Source of the DNA: Conchocele bisecta | Lineage: Eukaryota > Mollusca > Bivalvia > Lucinida > Thyasiridae | Direction of reading: 5' to 3' | Length of the DNA stretch: 64,000 nt | Assembly (NCBI GenBank): GCA_029237695.1 | Contig: JAQRGA010000450.1 | Location: forward strand, 1 to 64,000 | Shown here: positions 21,007 to 31,390 of the stretch, piece by piece | Layout of the letters: every line of letters begins with the position of its first letter | How positions within the stretch are numbered: the stretch's first letter is position 1 | The notes under the pieces: model-generated | Told to the model about the DNA's origin: nothing | Databases searched by the model: none | Seen by the model: only the letters and a program-made list of their open reading frames with translations | Translations under genes and position numbers: made by a program

Positions 21007-21697
21007 GATCATCGTTTGATTCAAAGATAATTGCTTCATAAATGTGATGGAATATATGTATAACATATATGTGAACACTGCCTCGTTACTGTATCCTATA
21101 CGGCACATGGAGTGGCAAAGTCGGCCATCTGTGTGTGTTCCAGTCGTCAGCCAGTTTCACCTGTTCTGCCGTTTGACAAGGAACTCAAAATGTGAAGTAG
21201 AACATATGATATATTGTAGCTAATCACATGTAGAAAAGCCAGGAGAACGGACTCCGATCAATTATATTACATCAAACTGTAATATATGTGAGTTTTCTGG
21301 ACATGACTGTGCCTGTGTTTGTAACAACACGAAGCACCATTATAAATAGCTTCATCAGATTGGAAAGTTTACACGTTGAAATTTATTTTGAGATTGATGG
21401 GACAAATGCTCAGATATTTCATATTTTGTATAGTTTGCTGGCATAATATTTATAGCTTGCCGTGGTCATATCTGTCTATTATGTATTACATCAAATTGTA
21501 TTCGGTTGACTGTCATATTATTTGCTGTATGTGTCAACGCACGAAGTGGTGAAACTGTACGATGGCTTGTACATACAAAGATGGCGGAGATGGCAACTCA
21601 ATGCTCCATATAGTTTACAGTAACAAGACAATATTCACATATGTTATATATTGATATATCAAATCGCTGTTATGATGCAATTATCATTGAAGTCAAG
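21007..21697. other. no gene recognised
   Basis: No repeat or coding feature supported. It is an AT-rich stretch with a short GTAATATATG / TATATTAC inverted pair near 21265-21290. Confidence 0.3.
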
Positions 21698-21975
21698 TTT
21701 ATCCTGTCAACAAAGTGTGTATGTGCCGTGAAACACGGAGCCGTGAAACATGTTGATATCCTGTCAATACAACCCAATCACTGCGTTTTGCAGTTTACAG
21801 CCATTTGTAGGTGTTAACGGGATAAACAGAATAGTATGTTAGTGAAGTGAATGGGAAAAAATATCTGGCGCGGCACGAAAACGGGATGTGCTCGGCAGAG
21901 CCTCGCCCATCCCGTTTCCTGAGCCTTGCCATATATGTTTCCCATTCAAGGCACTAACCTACTATTCTCTATATA
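21698..21975 (-). mobile_element. C1 composite double-hairpin element
   Basis: Read on the minus strand it has the order seen at 38.5, 45.6 and 63.6 kb. First comes a hairpin bounded by AATAGTAGGTTAGTG, containing GGGATGGGCGAGGCTCTGCC. Then comes a second hairpin bounded by TTTATCC(C/T)GTCAACA. The two halves always occur in the same relative orientation when both are present. Confidence 0.75.
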
Positions 21976-22556
21976 TGGGGCTATATATTACCTAATACCT
22001 TAAGCAGGTGTACAATGTGCTGGATATCATACACTACACTAACCTACTATTCTCTATATATGGGGCTATATATTACCTAATACCTTAAGCAGGTGTACAA
22101 TGTGCTGGATATCATACACTACACTAACCTACTATTCTCTTATATATGGGGCTATATATTACCTAATACATTAAGCAGGTGTACAATGTGCTGGATATCA
22201 TACACTACACTAACCTACTATTCTCTATATATGGGGCTATATATTACCTAATACATTAAGCAGGTGTACAATGTGCTGGATATCCTACACTACACTAACC
22301 TACTATTCTCTATATATGGGGCTATATATTACCTAATACATTAAGCAGGTGTACAATGTGCTGGGTATCATACACTACACTAACCTACTATTCTCTATAT
22401 ATGGGGCTATATATTACCTAATACATTAAGCAGGTGTACAATGTGCTGGATATCATACACTACACTAACCTACTATTCTCTATATATGGGGCTATATATT
22501 ACCTAATACATTAAGCAGGTGTAAACAATGTGCTGGTATCATACACTACACTAACG
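21950..22556. repeat. 85-bp tandem array, seven units
   Basis: TCTCTATATATGGGGCTATA recurs at 21966, 22051, 22136, 22222, 22307, 22392 and 22477 (85-86 bp spacing). Each unit opens with ACTAACCTACTATTCTCTAT, the outer end of the adjoining C1 element, so the array is continuous with that element's terminus. Confidence 0.95.
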
Positions 22557-23003
22557 CATGCATAATCTTGCCGATATTTGCAATTTCTTTATTTCAAAAT
22601 ATGAATTTATGACCAGTGTTACTCTCTGTAACAAAACGTGGCTTATAGCGTTTGCGATCAGTGTAGTCCCAGATCAGACTGTGTGTGTTACACAATCTGA
22701 CATACATTATCCGCTGCTGAACTTGAAAATATTCCCAAACGAAATACTGACTTGTGAATCATATGAAACGCCAACTATGCATACACCCACATAAGTAATG
22801 CTAGGTGTAAATAATTAGAGCTAGCATTAAATATTTTAGCGTCATCTCCAAATCATTTGAAGAGCTCTCTAAATCATTTGGAGCTACATGTAGCTCTAAC
22901 TAGTTAATGCTAGCTATAATTATTTAGAGCTAACAATAATTATTTTGAGTGTATGTAGATTCGGCGGTGCAGGAACACCACATCTACATAAACTCAAATA
23001 TGT
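22557..23003. other. M1 left-end fragment and inverted AT-rich flank
   Basis: 22557-22610 holds an M1-like left end (GCATAATCTTGCCGATATTT). 22795-22960 has repeated AGAGCTAGCATTAA-type motifs. A hairpin GTATGTAGATTCGGCG..ACACCACATCTACATA lies at about 22950-22992. No gene is recognised. Confidence 0.5.
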
Positions 23004-23572
23004 TGTGCTAGCTCTAAATAGTTAATGATATATCTATATATTTAATGCTCTATATATATAATGCTGGCTCTAAATAGTTAATGATATATCTATATATTTA
23101 ATGCTCTATATATATAATGCTAGCTCTAAATATTTAATGATATATCTATATATTTAATGCTCTATATATATAATGCTAGCTATAAATAGTTAATGATATA
23201 TCTATATATTTAATGCTCTATATATATAATGCTACTAGCTCTAAATATTTAATGATATATCTATATATTTAATGCTCTATATATATAATGCTAGCTCTAA
23301 ATAGTTAATGATATATCTATATATTTAATGCTCTATATATATAATGCTAGCTCTAAATATTTAATGATATATCTATATATTTAATGCTGTATATATATAA
23401 TGCTAGCTCTAAATAGTTAATGATTATCTATATATTTAATGCTCTATATATAATGCTAGCTCTAAATATTTAATGATGATATCTATATATTTAATGCTGT
23501 ATATATATAATGCTAGCTCTAAATAGTTAATGATATATCTATATATTTAATGCTCTATATATAGAATGCTTC
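23004..23572. repeat. 56-bp AT-rich tandem array, about ten units
   Basis: The unit ATGCTAGCTCTAAATA(G/T)TTA plus ATGATATATCTATATATTTA repeats every 56 bp. Units alternate between AATAGTTAATG and AATATTTAATG, hinting at dimers. The end joins TTTATGTAGATTTGGCG, which repeats the motif found just before the array. Confidence 0.9.
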
Positions 23573-23721
23573 AGTTTATGTAGATTTGGCGTTACATAGA
23601 ATCAGGCTGAACGAATCCGTCAGCAGGAGATACACTCGTCAAAGACACAATGATCTCCTTGTCATCGCGACTGACCATACGGATGTCACTGATTGAAGAA
23701 ATGAAGCTTATGAGGTTTGCC

Positions 23722-23785
23722 ACCAGTGTAGATCCAGATCAGACTGTGCATCTGCACAGTCTGATCAGGATCTACATGGTTCGCC
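23722..23785. repeat. G1 central hairpin
   Basis: CCAGTGTAGATCCAGATCAG pairs with CTGATCAGGATCTACATGG around GACTGTGCATCTGCACAGT. Flanking G1 ends are missing. Confidence 0.7.
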
Positions 23786-23949
23786 ACTCCTTCAATGATA
23801 CATCCGCCATTCTTGTAACAAACAATTTAGATGGTTATCAGACTACTATACATGTGCATATATATGAGTGTGATATTTGATCAGGATCTGCATCGTTTGT
23901 CATTCCATCAATGTAGCACCCGCCATTCGTATACAGTACCATGCAATCA

Positions 23950-24065
23950 TATATATGGCTGTGACTGGATACATGGGGCTTGTCGTCTTTGCGACCAGTG
24001 TAGATCCAGATCAGCCTGTACATCCGCACAGTCTGATCAGGATCTGCACTGTTCGCCATAGATCA
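23950..24065. repeat. G1 element, left part
   Basis: TGGCTGTGACTGGATACATG, then GCGACCAGTGTAGATCCAGA and the family hairpin ending GATCAGGATCTGCACTGTTC. The right-hand terminus is absent. Confidence 0.7.
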
Positions 24066-24459
24066 TTATCAGGCTACATGCTGGGCTGTACGTTTGTTTG
24101 CTTTATATGCAACAGATTGTACTATATCTACACCACGCTACACAGTAAAACTGTGCATAATAACATTTACACTTCACACACTAACACATGTAAAAACATG
24201 CAGGGCGTTGACCTTCATACTTCGCTATATTGTTATTGAGAGACAATTCTACAATATGACACAAACTATTACCATAAACTTACATAATAACGTGTGTATT
24301 AGCAAAATGTTTAGGTCACCCTCCACGAAGCAGAAAGTTAACAAATAACGCTACAAACGCACGTTTGGTAATACTACTCCGTCATAACTCTTATGTAATG
24401 CAGTATAATGAAATGCAATTAGAGTTATGTACTCATGACTGGCTACATGTATACTTATA
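24066..24459. other. no gene recognised
   Basis: Two overlapping open frames (to about 24348) lack recognisable domains. No repeat resolved. Confidence 0.25.
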
Positions 24460-24640
24460 TATATGGCTGTGACTGGATAAATGGGGCTTGTGGTTTTTGC
24501 GACCAGTGTAGATCCAGATCAGACTGTGGATCTGCACTGTTCGCCATTCCATCAATGAAACACACGCCATGTGTGTGCTATTTCTTCAGGAGCTGCACTG
24601 GTCTAAAATCCCATAAGCCCCATTTCTTCAGTCACAACCG
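24460..24640. mobile_element. G1 foldback element
   Basis: The left end TGGCTGTGACTGGATAAATG and right end CCCCATTTCTTCAGTCACAA are inverted repeats. The central hairpin is shortened. Confidence 0.7.
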
Positions 24641-24761
24641 CATATTTGTAAATTATGTACACACAGCGCTGACACTACTACGGAAGGCATCTGCAGCAGT
24701 GTAGGTGCTATACCAGCCAGTGTATATATGTAACTACGGTGTCCTGTTAGGGCCACATTAC

Positions 24762-24990
24762 ATTCTCGCGTTCTCGCTCTCTCGACTTATACACGAGCTC
24801 GCGAGATTGCGAGGCGAGATCGCGAGATCGGGAGATTGCGAGATCGCGAGAACGCGAGACGACATCTCGAGAATGCGAGAACGCGAGGCGAGATCGCGAG
24901 ATCGCGAGGCGAAAACGCAATCTCGCAATCTTCAATCTCAAAATTCAATCTCGCAATCTTGCAATCTCGCGTTCTCGCGATCTCGCGGTC
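24762..24990. promoter_or_regulatory. TCTCGCGA-rich inverted cluster
   Basis: The sequence is almost entirely permutations of GCGAGATCGCGAGA. The first two thirds read mostly GCGAGA and the last third TCTCGC, so the block folds on itself. TCTCGCGAGA is the known CGCG element bound by BANP in animal CpG-island promoters. It could also be a simple-sequence expansion. Frames open through it on both strands are compositional artefacts. Confidence 0.55.
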
Positions 24991-25001
24991 GGAAGTAAAT
25001 A

Positions 25002-25067
25002 TATGCGCATGCTCGCTGGGAATGCGTTTTGCGCATGCGTGTCTGCAACCGTCATTCACAAGAGAAG
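25002..25067 (+). promoter_or_regulatory. NRF1-like sites and start context
   Basis: TATGCGCATGC and TTGCGCATGCGTG match the GCGCATGCGC type of NRF1 site. They are followed within 40 bases by AGAGAAG and an ATG, the spacing usual in TATA-less housekeeping promoters. Inferred from motifs only. Confidence 0.45.
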
Positions 25068-25089
25068 ATGGCGTCGGAGGCTGTGGAAG
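25068..25089 (+). CDS. possible first coding exon (22 nt)
   Basis: ATG in an AAGATGGCG context opens MASEAVE and is followed by G|GTACAGT, a plausible splice donor at 25090. Without splicing the frame stops after three more codons. The upstream CGCG and NRF1-like motifs favour a real transcription start. No matching downstream exon could be identified in the window. In particular, the open segment at 28052 has no acceptor in matching phase. Confidence 0.3.
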
Positions 25090-25967
25090 GTACAGTCTAG
25101 GCATCACGGGACGGTTGAAAATAGCCAAAATTGACTCGGGGCGGCGTGTGACTTTATAAAAATCACCGCCTCTCAAAATCAGTTAAGGAGGCTCTTGCGA
25201 CAAGTATTGAAAAATACTCGCAAATGAAGTACAAATCGCGCGCCACAATAAAAATGCAGTAACCGCATCAGATGTGTTTAATTAATTGTTCACAAAGTTA
25301 CCCCACCCACCTATTTTTGGCCAGAAATTTCAACACGACTGAATTTGTTGGAATTGTTCTCATGAAAATATGAGGAACAGATACTTTGCTATGTCTTGTT
25401 CTATCACTTGTAACACCACACCATTTCCTGAAAACCTGTCATAACCACCTCAAATGTTCGCTACAAATGCCCAAAAAATACCATAAATTCTCAAACGAAA
25501 CCGTACCGGCGAGACAGCATAGCATGCACCATTTTCCAAGATGTCAAAATCAACCGGAGCTAACATTCAGTTTCGTAGAATTATGAAATACTCGAAAAAA
25601 AAATACACCTAGTCAAGCCTCCCAAAGTCAAGAAATATTCATAAACCGATTTTTCTAGACACACTGGTGTAACTTACAAGGTCGGTAGCGAAGTATATAG
25701 AAAATCGTCCACCCCCTTTTTAAAGCTAGCCGCCCACTGTCCCGTGAAACCTTTGTGCCACGCGGTCAGCGACTGGTTTTAAGGATATTGTGTTTTCTGA
25801 AGTATTTTGCAATTGGTGAAACGTAGAAACGGCTTTATCTATATATCTACTCAACATTTCGTTATAACAGTTAGTGAATGCGCGTATTATATCCGTGATT
25901 CATATCGTCGTGTAATATCGTTTGTTTTATGTATTGTGTTTGACAAGACTTTGAATTAACATAAATA
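25090..25967. other. possible intron, otherwise unassigned
   Basis: Contains no repeat family I recognise and no convincing exon. It is among the less repetitive stretches of the window, consistent with lying near a gene. Confidence 0.3.
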
Positions 25968-26168
25968 CACTACCGCCTGCGCCAATCTTGCCAATAATTG
26001 TCAATTTCCTTACTTTAAAATACTTGAAATCCAGCAGGTTGATTGTCAGAGCCTGAGTTGTGCTACAGCTCAGGCTCAGACAATCAAATTGCTTGATTGC
26101 GAGTTGACATGGTCAATAGATGTTCAGAAACGTTGATGATCTAGCCAAGATTAACGCAGCCGGTAGTG
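25968..26168. mobile_element. M1 MITE with TA target duplication
   Basis: An intact copy. TA|CACTACCGCCTGCGCCAATC opens it and GATTAACGCAGCCGGTAGTG|TA closes it. The centre is GAGCCTGAGTTGTGCTACAG folded on its complement. Arms contain CAATCAAATTGCTTGATTGC. Short TA-flanked inverted repeats of this kind are usual for Tc1/mariner MITEs. Confidence 0.85.
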
Positions 26169-26278
26169 TATGTCGCCATCGACTTGGTTTTGAGGATGAC
26201 ATATTCAGCAGTTCAATATATCAGTTAGGGAAGTCATATACGTGTTATTACATTGGAATTATATCACTGAACTACAGG

Positions 26279-26538
26279 TTACTGTAAACAAACTAAATGT
26301 CGCGACTACTAAATTTCGCGATTTTCGAACCTGGTCATATTCGCGACGATTATCGTTCGCGGTATGACGACGTGCGCTATTAAGTTTCACGGCCAATTTT
26401 GGAAATGCTATGTTTTCATGGCCATTTTTAAACCGGAAACATAACTGCTGAAACAATTTCGTCCTTTGATATACTCGTCCGCAAACAAACTCCAAACAGT
26501 GGACGAGTTTGTCGGCGATCGAAACGGTTTACACTGTA
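26279..26538. repeat. inverted-repeat element with TACTGTAAAC ends
   Basis: TTACTGTAAACAAAC at the left is mirrored by GTTTACACTGTA at the right, and the interior has AATTTCGCGATTTTCG. A partly similar segment lies near 48.96-49.15 kb. A minus-strand frame inside is not supported. Confidence 0.4.
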
Positions 26539-26887
26539 TTAAATTCAAATCGTCGTTGGATATGGTTTATTTTAAGCATAGAGGAAGCCCTATAAACCGA
26601 ACACCCTCTGTATCCCATTTTGTCTTTTAATTTAAATATGTGTCTGTGTAATTCATGTCATTGTCATGGACGCTTATAACAGAAAATTACAGAAATTGGC
26701 CATTTTGTGCTGAATTGCCGTGGAATGTTCACGATTGCAAAACACGCAAATACGTATCGGAATGGCCATGTGGCTGATTCACAGTTGAACATCCATAATC
26801 CGGACACCCTTGTGATCTCCCATGATGTTCAGTTTAGAGAGGTTACACTGTATTGTCTGTTTGATATCATGTGCTGGCTTGTCTTTA

Positions 26888-26956
26888 CAATGGAACCTCT
26901 CTAAACCGGACATCCTGGGAGGTCCCCAGGGTGTCCGGTTTAGAGAGGTTCCATTG
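26888..26956. mobile_element. solo T1 hairpin
   Basis: A perfect-type palindrome CAATGGAACCTCTCTAAACC..GGTTTAGAGAGGTTCCATTG, flanked by TA on both sides, with no T1 interior. It shows that the hairpin end can exist alone. Confidence 0.8.
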
Positions 26957-26978
26957 TAAATCTCACAGTTTGTCTATA

Positions 26979-27195
26979 CAGTGGAACCTCACTAAACCGG
27001 ACACCCTGGGAGGTCCCCAGGGTGTCCGGTTTAGAGATGTTCCACTGTGAATCAGGCATATGGCCATTCTGATACGTATTTGTGTGCTTTGCAATCATGA
27101 ACATACATATAACATCTGTGATAAATGGCCAAGAAAGCCATTAAAAATAAGAGCACATATGTTGTATTGGTGTTGGGTTTAGAGAGGTTGCACTG
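26979..27195. mobile_element. T1 MITE with TA target duplication
   Basis: A hairpin end, the family interior (CAATCATGAACATACA, GATAAATGGCCAAGAAA) and a closing GGGTTTAGAGAGGTTGCACT(G). TA lies on each side. It is directly downstream of the solo hairpin. Confidence 0.8.
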
Positions 27196-27197
27196 TA

Positions 27198-27647
27198 CAT
27201 GTATGTGGGTGAGGTTTATGTCGAGTTATTTCATATAACAGCAACCATGTATAGTGTATACGTCAACATTATCATAATTGAAATAGCGAACATGATATAC
27301 TGCGTATGAAGTATATTCACATCTTAACATTTCACGTTGTTGGAAATAATGATTGTCGCCGTTAACTTTGATTATATCGAGTTAGATTTGGACAAGCAAA
27401 CAGCCAGCGAAATGTATTGTTATCAATAAATTGTGCATTCGTTATTGCCAGTGAATGTTCAGGTAATTGTGCGATTTGTTCAATTGGTGTATATCGTGTC
27501 TTATAATTCTTGGTGAGAATGACAATGTACTTCATATTTGAGAAGTGGACTAGCTGTGTGCGCACATTGAGGAGACGTGAGTACACACACCATCGATATC
27601 ATACAACCGTAATTACCCTTCTCCTCAAAACCTGTGAAAGTTTTTTT
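27198..27647. other. no gene recognised
   Basis: Nothing supported. Confidence 0.25.
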
Positions 27648-27840
27648 TATTTGTGGGCCGATTTTCAAAATCTAACTTTTGTTTTCTTAATTACATCACT
27701 TTCAAGCTATCTCGGCAGGTTTCGCAGTCAATTTCCTAAACAAAAAAAAATTGGAAATTTACCCCCCATGTTAATTACCATAGGAAAATAGTTTTTTCTC
27801 AATAAAATCAATATTTGATGGAATTTCATCAAACAATATT
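27648..27840 (-). repeat. inverted single copy of the 156-bp repeat family
   Basis: On the minus strand it contains AAGAAAACAAAAGTTAGATT followed by TTGAAAATCGG, close to the 47.5-48.1 kb units. The downstream AATAAAATCAATATT also resembles the family flank. Confidence 0.5.
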
Positions 27841-28051
27841 GTTTGGGGAGGGTGACTTTTTTGTTATCGATGAAAAAGTACTTCCTTTTAAATATTTTTT
27901 AGATTTAATGTGTTTAATAGCCAAAAGTTCGTCGGCAGAAAAACGTGGAACAGACAGTAGTGCAGCTCAACACGATATTATAACACAAAACAACGTGCCA
28001 TTCGTGGAATAAGTCACTCCGTGCAACCACTGAAAGCGGCATACCTACATC

Positions 28052-28248
28052 ATGCAGCGGAGTAGCCGCAGTGAGACCAAACTGGACATGCTGACTGAGG
28101 GGATATTTAACCTCAGACGCTCGCTTTCCTCCATAAAACGGAAACGGAGATCGACGAACACGCTTTCGGTCGGGAGCCCTATAAGGACACACACGCCACT
28201 CCGGGCAGTTAGATCAAACCCGCCGGCTTGTTGTGGATGCTATGACAA
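28052..28248 (+). CDS. possible coding exon of unknown gene
   Basis: The frame starts MQRSSRSETKLDMLTEGIFN and continues through a basic segment (SLSSIKRKRRS) to PPACCGCYDK. It is then followed by AA|GTACGT, a good donor at 28249. Composition, unlike most frames here, looks like ordinary protein. No domain is recognised and no upstream or downstream partner exon was identified. An acceptor at ATGCAG|CGG would also allow it to be an internal exon. The frame continues into a minisatellite, which I regard as intronic. Confidence 0.35.
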
Positions 28249-28267
28249 GTACGTATTCGTATTTTTG

Positions 28268-28679
28268 CTACATCAAATGAGCTTTCACAGTGAATTAACA
28301 TTTATGCTACATCAAATGGCATTCACAGTGAATTCATCTTTCTGCTACATCAATTTGGCGTTCACAGTGAATTCATATTTCTGCTACATCAAATGGGCGT
28401 TCACAGTGAATTCATATTTTTCCTACATCAAATGGTCGTTCACAGTGTATGCATATTTCTGCTACATCAAATGGTCGTTCACAGTGAATTCATATTTCTG
28501 CTACATCAAATGGTCGTTCACAGTGAATTCATATTTCTGCTACATCAAATGGTCGTTCACAGTGAATTCACAGTTCTGCTACATCAAATGGTCGTTCACA
28601 GTGAATTCATATTTCTGCTACATCAAATGGTCGTTCACAGTGTATGCATATTTGTGCTACATCAACAGTTCACAGTGTA
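28268..28679. repeat. 39-bp tandem array, about ten units
   Basis: CTACATCAAATGGTCGTTCA with CAGTGAATTCATATTTCTG repeats every 39 bp. Because 39 is a multiple of three and the unit has few stops, two frames stay open (CYIKWSFTVNSYF and LHQMVVHSEFIFL repeats). That argues against either being protein. Confidence 0.9.
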
Positions 28680-28724
28680 AGAACACTACATGCAGTTTAA
28701 TCATGTTGTTAATGTGTCGCTGCA

Positions 28725-28890
28725 GTACCACATACGCTCATACTGCCAATATTTGTCATTTCTTTATTTCAAAATACTTGAAAGTTTTGGTTGAAATCAA
28801 GCATATTGGTTGACTGAGCCTGAGCTGCGCTACAGCTCAGCCTCGGACAATCACATTGCTTGATTACGAGTTGGCATTGTCAATTTCATA
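28725..28890. mobile_element. M1 MITE, right end missing
   Basis: Carries CATACTGCCAATATTTGTCA, TTTATTTCAAAATACTTGAA and the TGAGCCTGAGCTGCGCTACA palindrome. It ends in GAGTTGGCATTGTCAAT without the terminal repeat. Confidence 0.7.
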
Positions 28891-28892
28891 CA

Positions 28893-29073
28893 TGTATTCA
28901 AAATTTGACCATACTTTGGCAATGGCAATCAATCAACTTGGTTGTCTGAGCCTGAGCTGTAGCACAGCTCAGGCTCAGTCAACCAATCTGCTTGATTGTA
29001 GCGAAAATATTCAAGCAATTTGAAATAAAGCAATTGAAACAGATTCGCAAGATTAGTGCGGGGGGCAATGTAT
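28893..29073. mobile_element. M1 MITE, left end eroded
   Basis: The central GAGCCTGAGCTGTAGCACAG palindrome is intact. The right side GCAAGATTAGTGCGGGGGGC is diverged. It lies directly after another M1 copy, so the two may have inserted one beside the other. Confidence 0.7.
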
Positions 29074-29330
29074 CTAGCCAGATTTCTTTCGCAATTGTCC
29101 CGTTTTTATTTGCAGCTTATATGTAGATACAACCAGCAGCATCAGTTTTCAGCGTGTGTAAAACAAATAAAGTCGCATCATGAAATTTTGATTCAATATT
29201 GGTTTCTCAAAAGAAACTAATAATGTTTGATCGCGTTTTGTTTTCACAAAGTGAAATGAACCTGAATTGACAGATATTACGTGAAACAAACATCATGATG
29301 CTGTTTCTTTCTAGACATAGTCAATTGATA

Positions 29331-29613
29331 AACCAAGGACATCGTTATCACTAAGATAATCCCCTCGCTGGCAGCCTTGATACAAACATATGTTTAACAT
29401 GTTTGCCTTACAAACAAGCTGAACATACATCCTCATTGACCTTCACCTTGGGCGGTCGCACGTGGGTCATATTCAAAGCAAAGCGCCATTCCTATGCACA
29501 CATTGTGGCCAAATATTATCAAAATCGGTGAAGCGGTTCATAAGTTTTTTAAAAATGAAAGGTGTTGCTAACGTGCGAACGCACGTACGTGCGTACAAAC
29601 GTACGTACATGGA
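29331..29613. repeat. GTACGTAC-ended dispersed repeat
   Basis: Shares GATAATCCCCTCGCTGGCAG, AAAATCGGTGAAGCGGTTCA and the GTACGTACGT end with segments at 38822-39080 and 40107-40438, which are in the opposite orientation. A GGTCA-containing unit (GACCTTCACCTTGGGCGGTC) resembles H-element cores, so it may be a related element. Confidence 0.65.
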
Positions 29614-29687
29614 CTAATACTAATATATCACATCTTGCATATAGGCGAGAGGAATAATACAATACATTTATACAGAGTGGCCTGCGG

Positions 29688-29948
29688 TTCTCTTACCAGG
29701 CGAATTGCAATTCCTGGAGCGCAGGATTGCAATTCGCGTTCCCATTAATTGCAATTGGACCGCAATCGGACCGCAATCGGACTGCAATCATGTGACCGCG
29801 GTCCAAAGAGTTGGTTGCGGAATTGCAATACTTATAGCGCAGTTCGCGCTGCGCTCCGCTTTTAATTGCAATTTACGCTCCTTTGTTTCTGTAAACTGCG
29901 AAAGAATGACCGCTTTGCGCTGCGCTCTGCGGTAAAACCAGCGGACCG
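29688..29948. repeat. TTGCAATTC-rich inverted element
   Basis: CTTACCAGGCGAATTGCAAT and repeated GACCGCAATCGGAC units match the inverted copy at 37545-37785, including GCGAAAGAATGACCGC. Non-coding. Confidence 0.65.
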
Positions 29949-30697
29949 CTCTGCTTAAACCAATGCGGCAATAAAATCGAAATAGTTGACAAACGTATCC
30001 GTGTTCCAATCCAAAATTTTATCCCATCTATCTAATTCAAAGTGACTACCCTAGAAAGTCAGCGGTATTTGTGATCTGTTTTTTTGGTGCGCAATATAAA
30101 TCGGCGGTTATTGCCAGACAAACAGTGAAACATTGACCTTGACAATTTCTTGGACAAAACAAAATGTCGTCACTCACTCACTGCCGTTCCGAATATCAAG
30201 AACACATTAATAGACACCACCATGCTGACAATATATTTTATTTTCATATAAAATCAAATGATAATGTGTGGTCTACGGTATAATATAGCAAAACAAAGCA
30301 TCAATTTTGCGTTTTGTTTACTTTTTCGTCGGTATCAAATTACGTTTTCCTATTATGTTGACATTATTTCGACGCGATCCTATAGTCGACATGACAATTT
30401 CTGAGATCAATACAACTTTTCATAATGTCTTTCAATTTCAAGCTGCAAGGAGACTGTGAATTGCATATTAACCATAATAACATGGTGAACATATTGATAA
30501 TAATTTTAAAAGAAAAAAGCATATTTTAATTTTCGAAACCTGATCATAAAAATTAAAATTATATTATTTAGGAATAAGATTTATATTACTGCAAACGTTC
30601 TGTTCTAGCTGTTGATTTCTATTTCCCCGATTCAAATTTTGTGAAGATAATATTTATTCCGGTGATAGCCATTTATTTAAAATAAAACGGTTTACTT
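29949..30697. other. no gene recognised
   Basis: AT-rich sequence without a supported gene or family. Confidence 0.3.
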
Positions 30698-30795
30698 GTG
30701 TCACAGAGTGAGAAAGATAAATAACGGCCCGGAATCGAACCAGGGACCTCATGTTTACCGTACCATGCCCATGACTCTACCGAGCAAGCCTACAA
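30698..30795 (-). mobile_element. tRNA-derived SINE head
   Basis: On the minus strand a B box GGTTCGATTCC (complement at 30731-30741) and an A-box-like TTGCTCGGTAGAG are present. The 3' flank does not pair as an acceptor stem, so it is not a working tRNA. It shares GTCACAG(A/G)GTGAGAAAGAT with the copy at 31298. Confidence 0.65.
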
Positions 30796-30972
30796 GGCAC
30801 AGATCATACACACTTCATCCCCATGGTCAGTTGCGTACTGTGACATTCTTCTCCGCCTAATTGAAATTCGTCCTCGAATTCTATGTTTAATTTTTGTCTC
30901 CGAATTCCATATGTTTGGGTACAATTTGGGAGTATTTATCAGTCGCGGTCCTTTGTTGGGCAACAGAATACT

Positions 30973-31252
30973 CAATTATCGTCCGTACCCAGAGTTCCGG
31001 TGCTCCATAGGTTTTTCCTGCAGAGTACCGAATCGGATCTCATTCGCGCTTTAGCTGTTAATTGTGACATATTTTTCTGTACTTATTACACAGAAATGAA
31101 TAAGTATAATACTGACATTTCTTTCAATTGAAAAATACAGAAAATATGTCGCAATTAACAGTTGAAGTACAAATCAGATGTGATTTGGTACTTTGCAGGG
31201 GAAACCCCTACGGAGAGCACCATTTATAAACTCTCGGTACGGACGATGCGGG
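30973..31252. repeat. palindrome of about 280 bp between two SINE heads
   Basis: ATCGTCCGTACCCAGAGTT..GTTAATTGTGACATATTTTT is mirrored by AAAATATGTCGCAATTAAC..AACTCTCGGTACGGACGAT, with diverged arms. Two SINE heads of the same orientation lie on either side. Confidence 0.75.
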
Positions 31253-31297
31253 AGTATTCTGCAGAGTTACTTCCCGCAACTACGTTGGGCGCTAAAT

Positions 31298-31390
31298 GTC
31301 ACAGGGTGAGAAAGATGTGCACCAGCCCGGAATCGAACCGGGGATCTCTGGTTTACCACACCATCGCTCTACCTGCTGAGCAAACCGGGC
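31298..31390 (-). mobile_element. tRNA-derived SINE head
   Basis: On the minus strand GCTCAGCAGGTAGAGC (A box) and GGTTCGATTCC (B box, complement at 31329-31339) are in correct order and spacing. The acceptor stem does not pair, which excludes a functional tRNA gene. Confidence 0.7.

Noticed and set aside
24705..25176. Arginine/serine-rich frames on both strands
   Set aside because: Produced by the GCGAGATCGCGA simple sequence, which is open in several frames on both strands.
31298..31390. Functional tRNA gene on the minus strand
   Set aside because: A and B boxes are good, but the sequences that should form the acceptor stem do not pair, and a related copy at 30.7 kb has the same extra flank. 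It is a SINE head.
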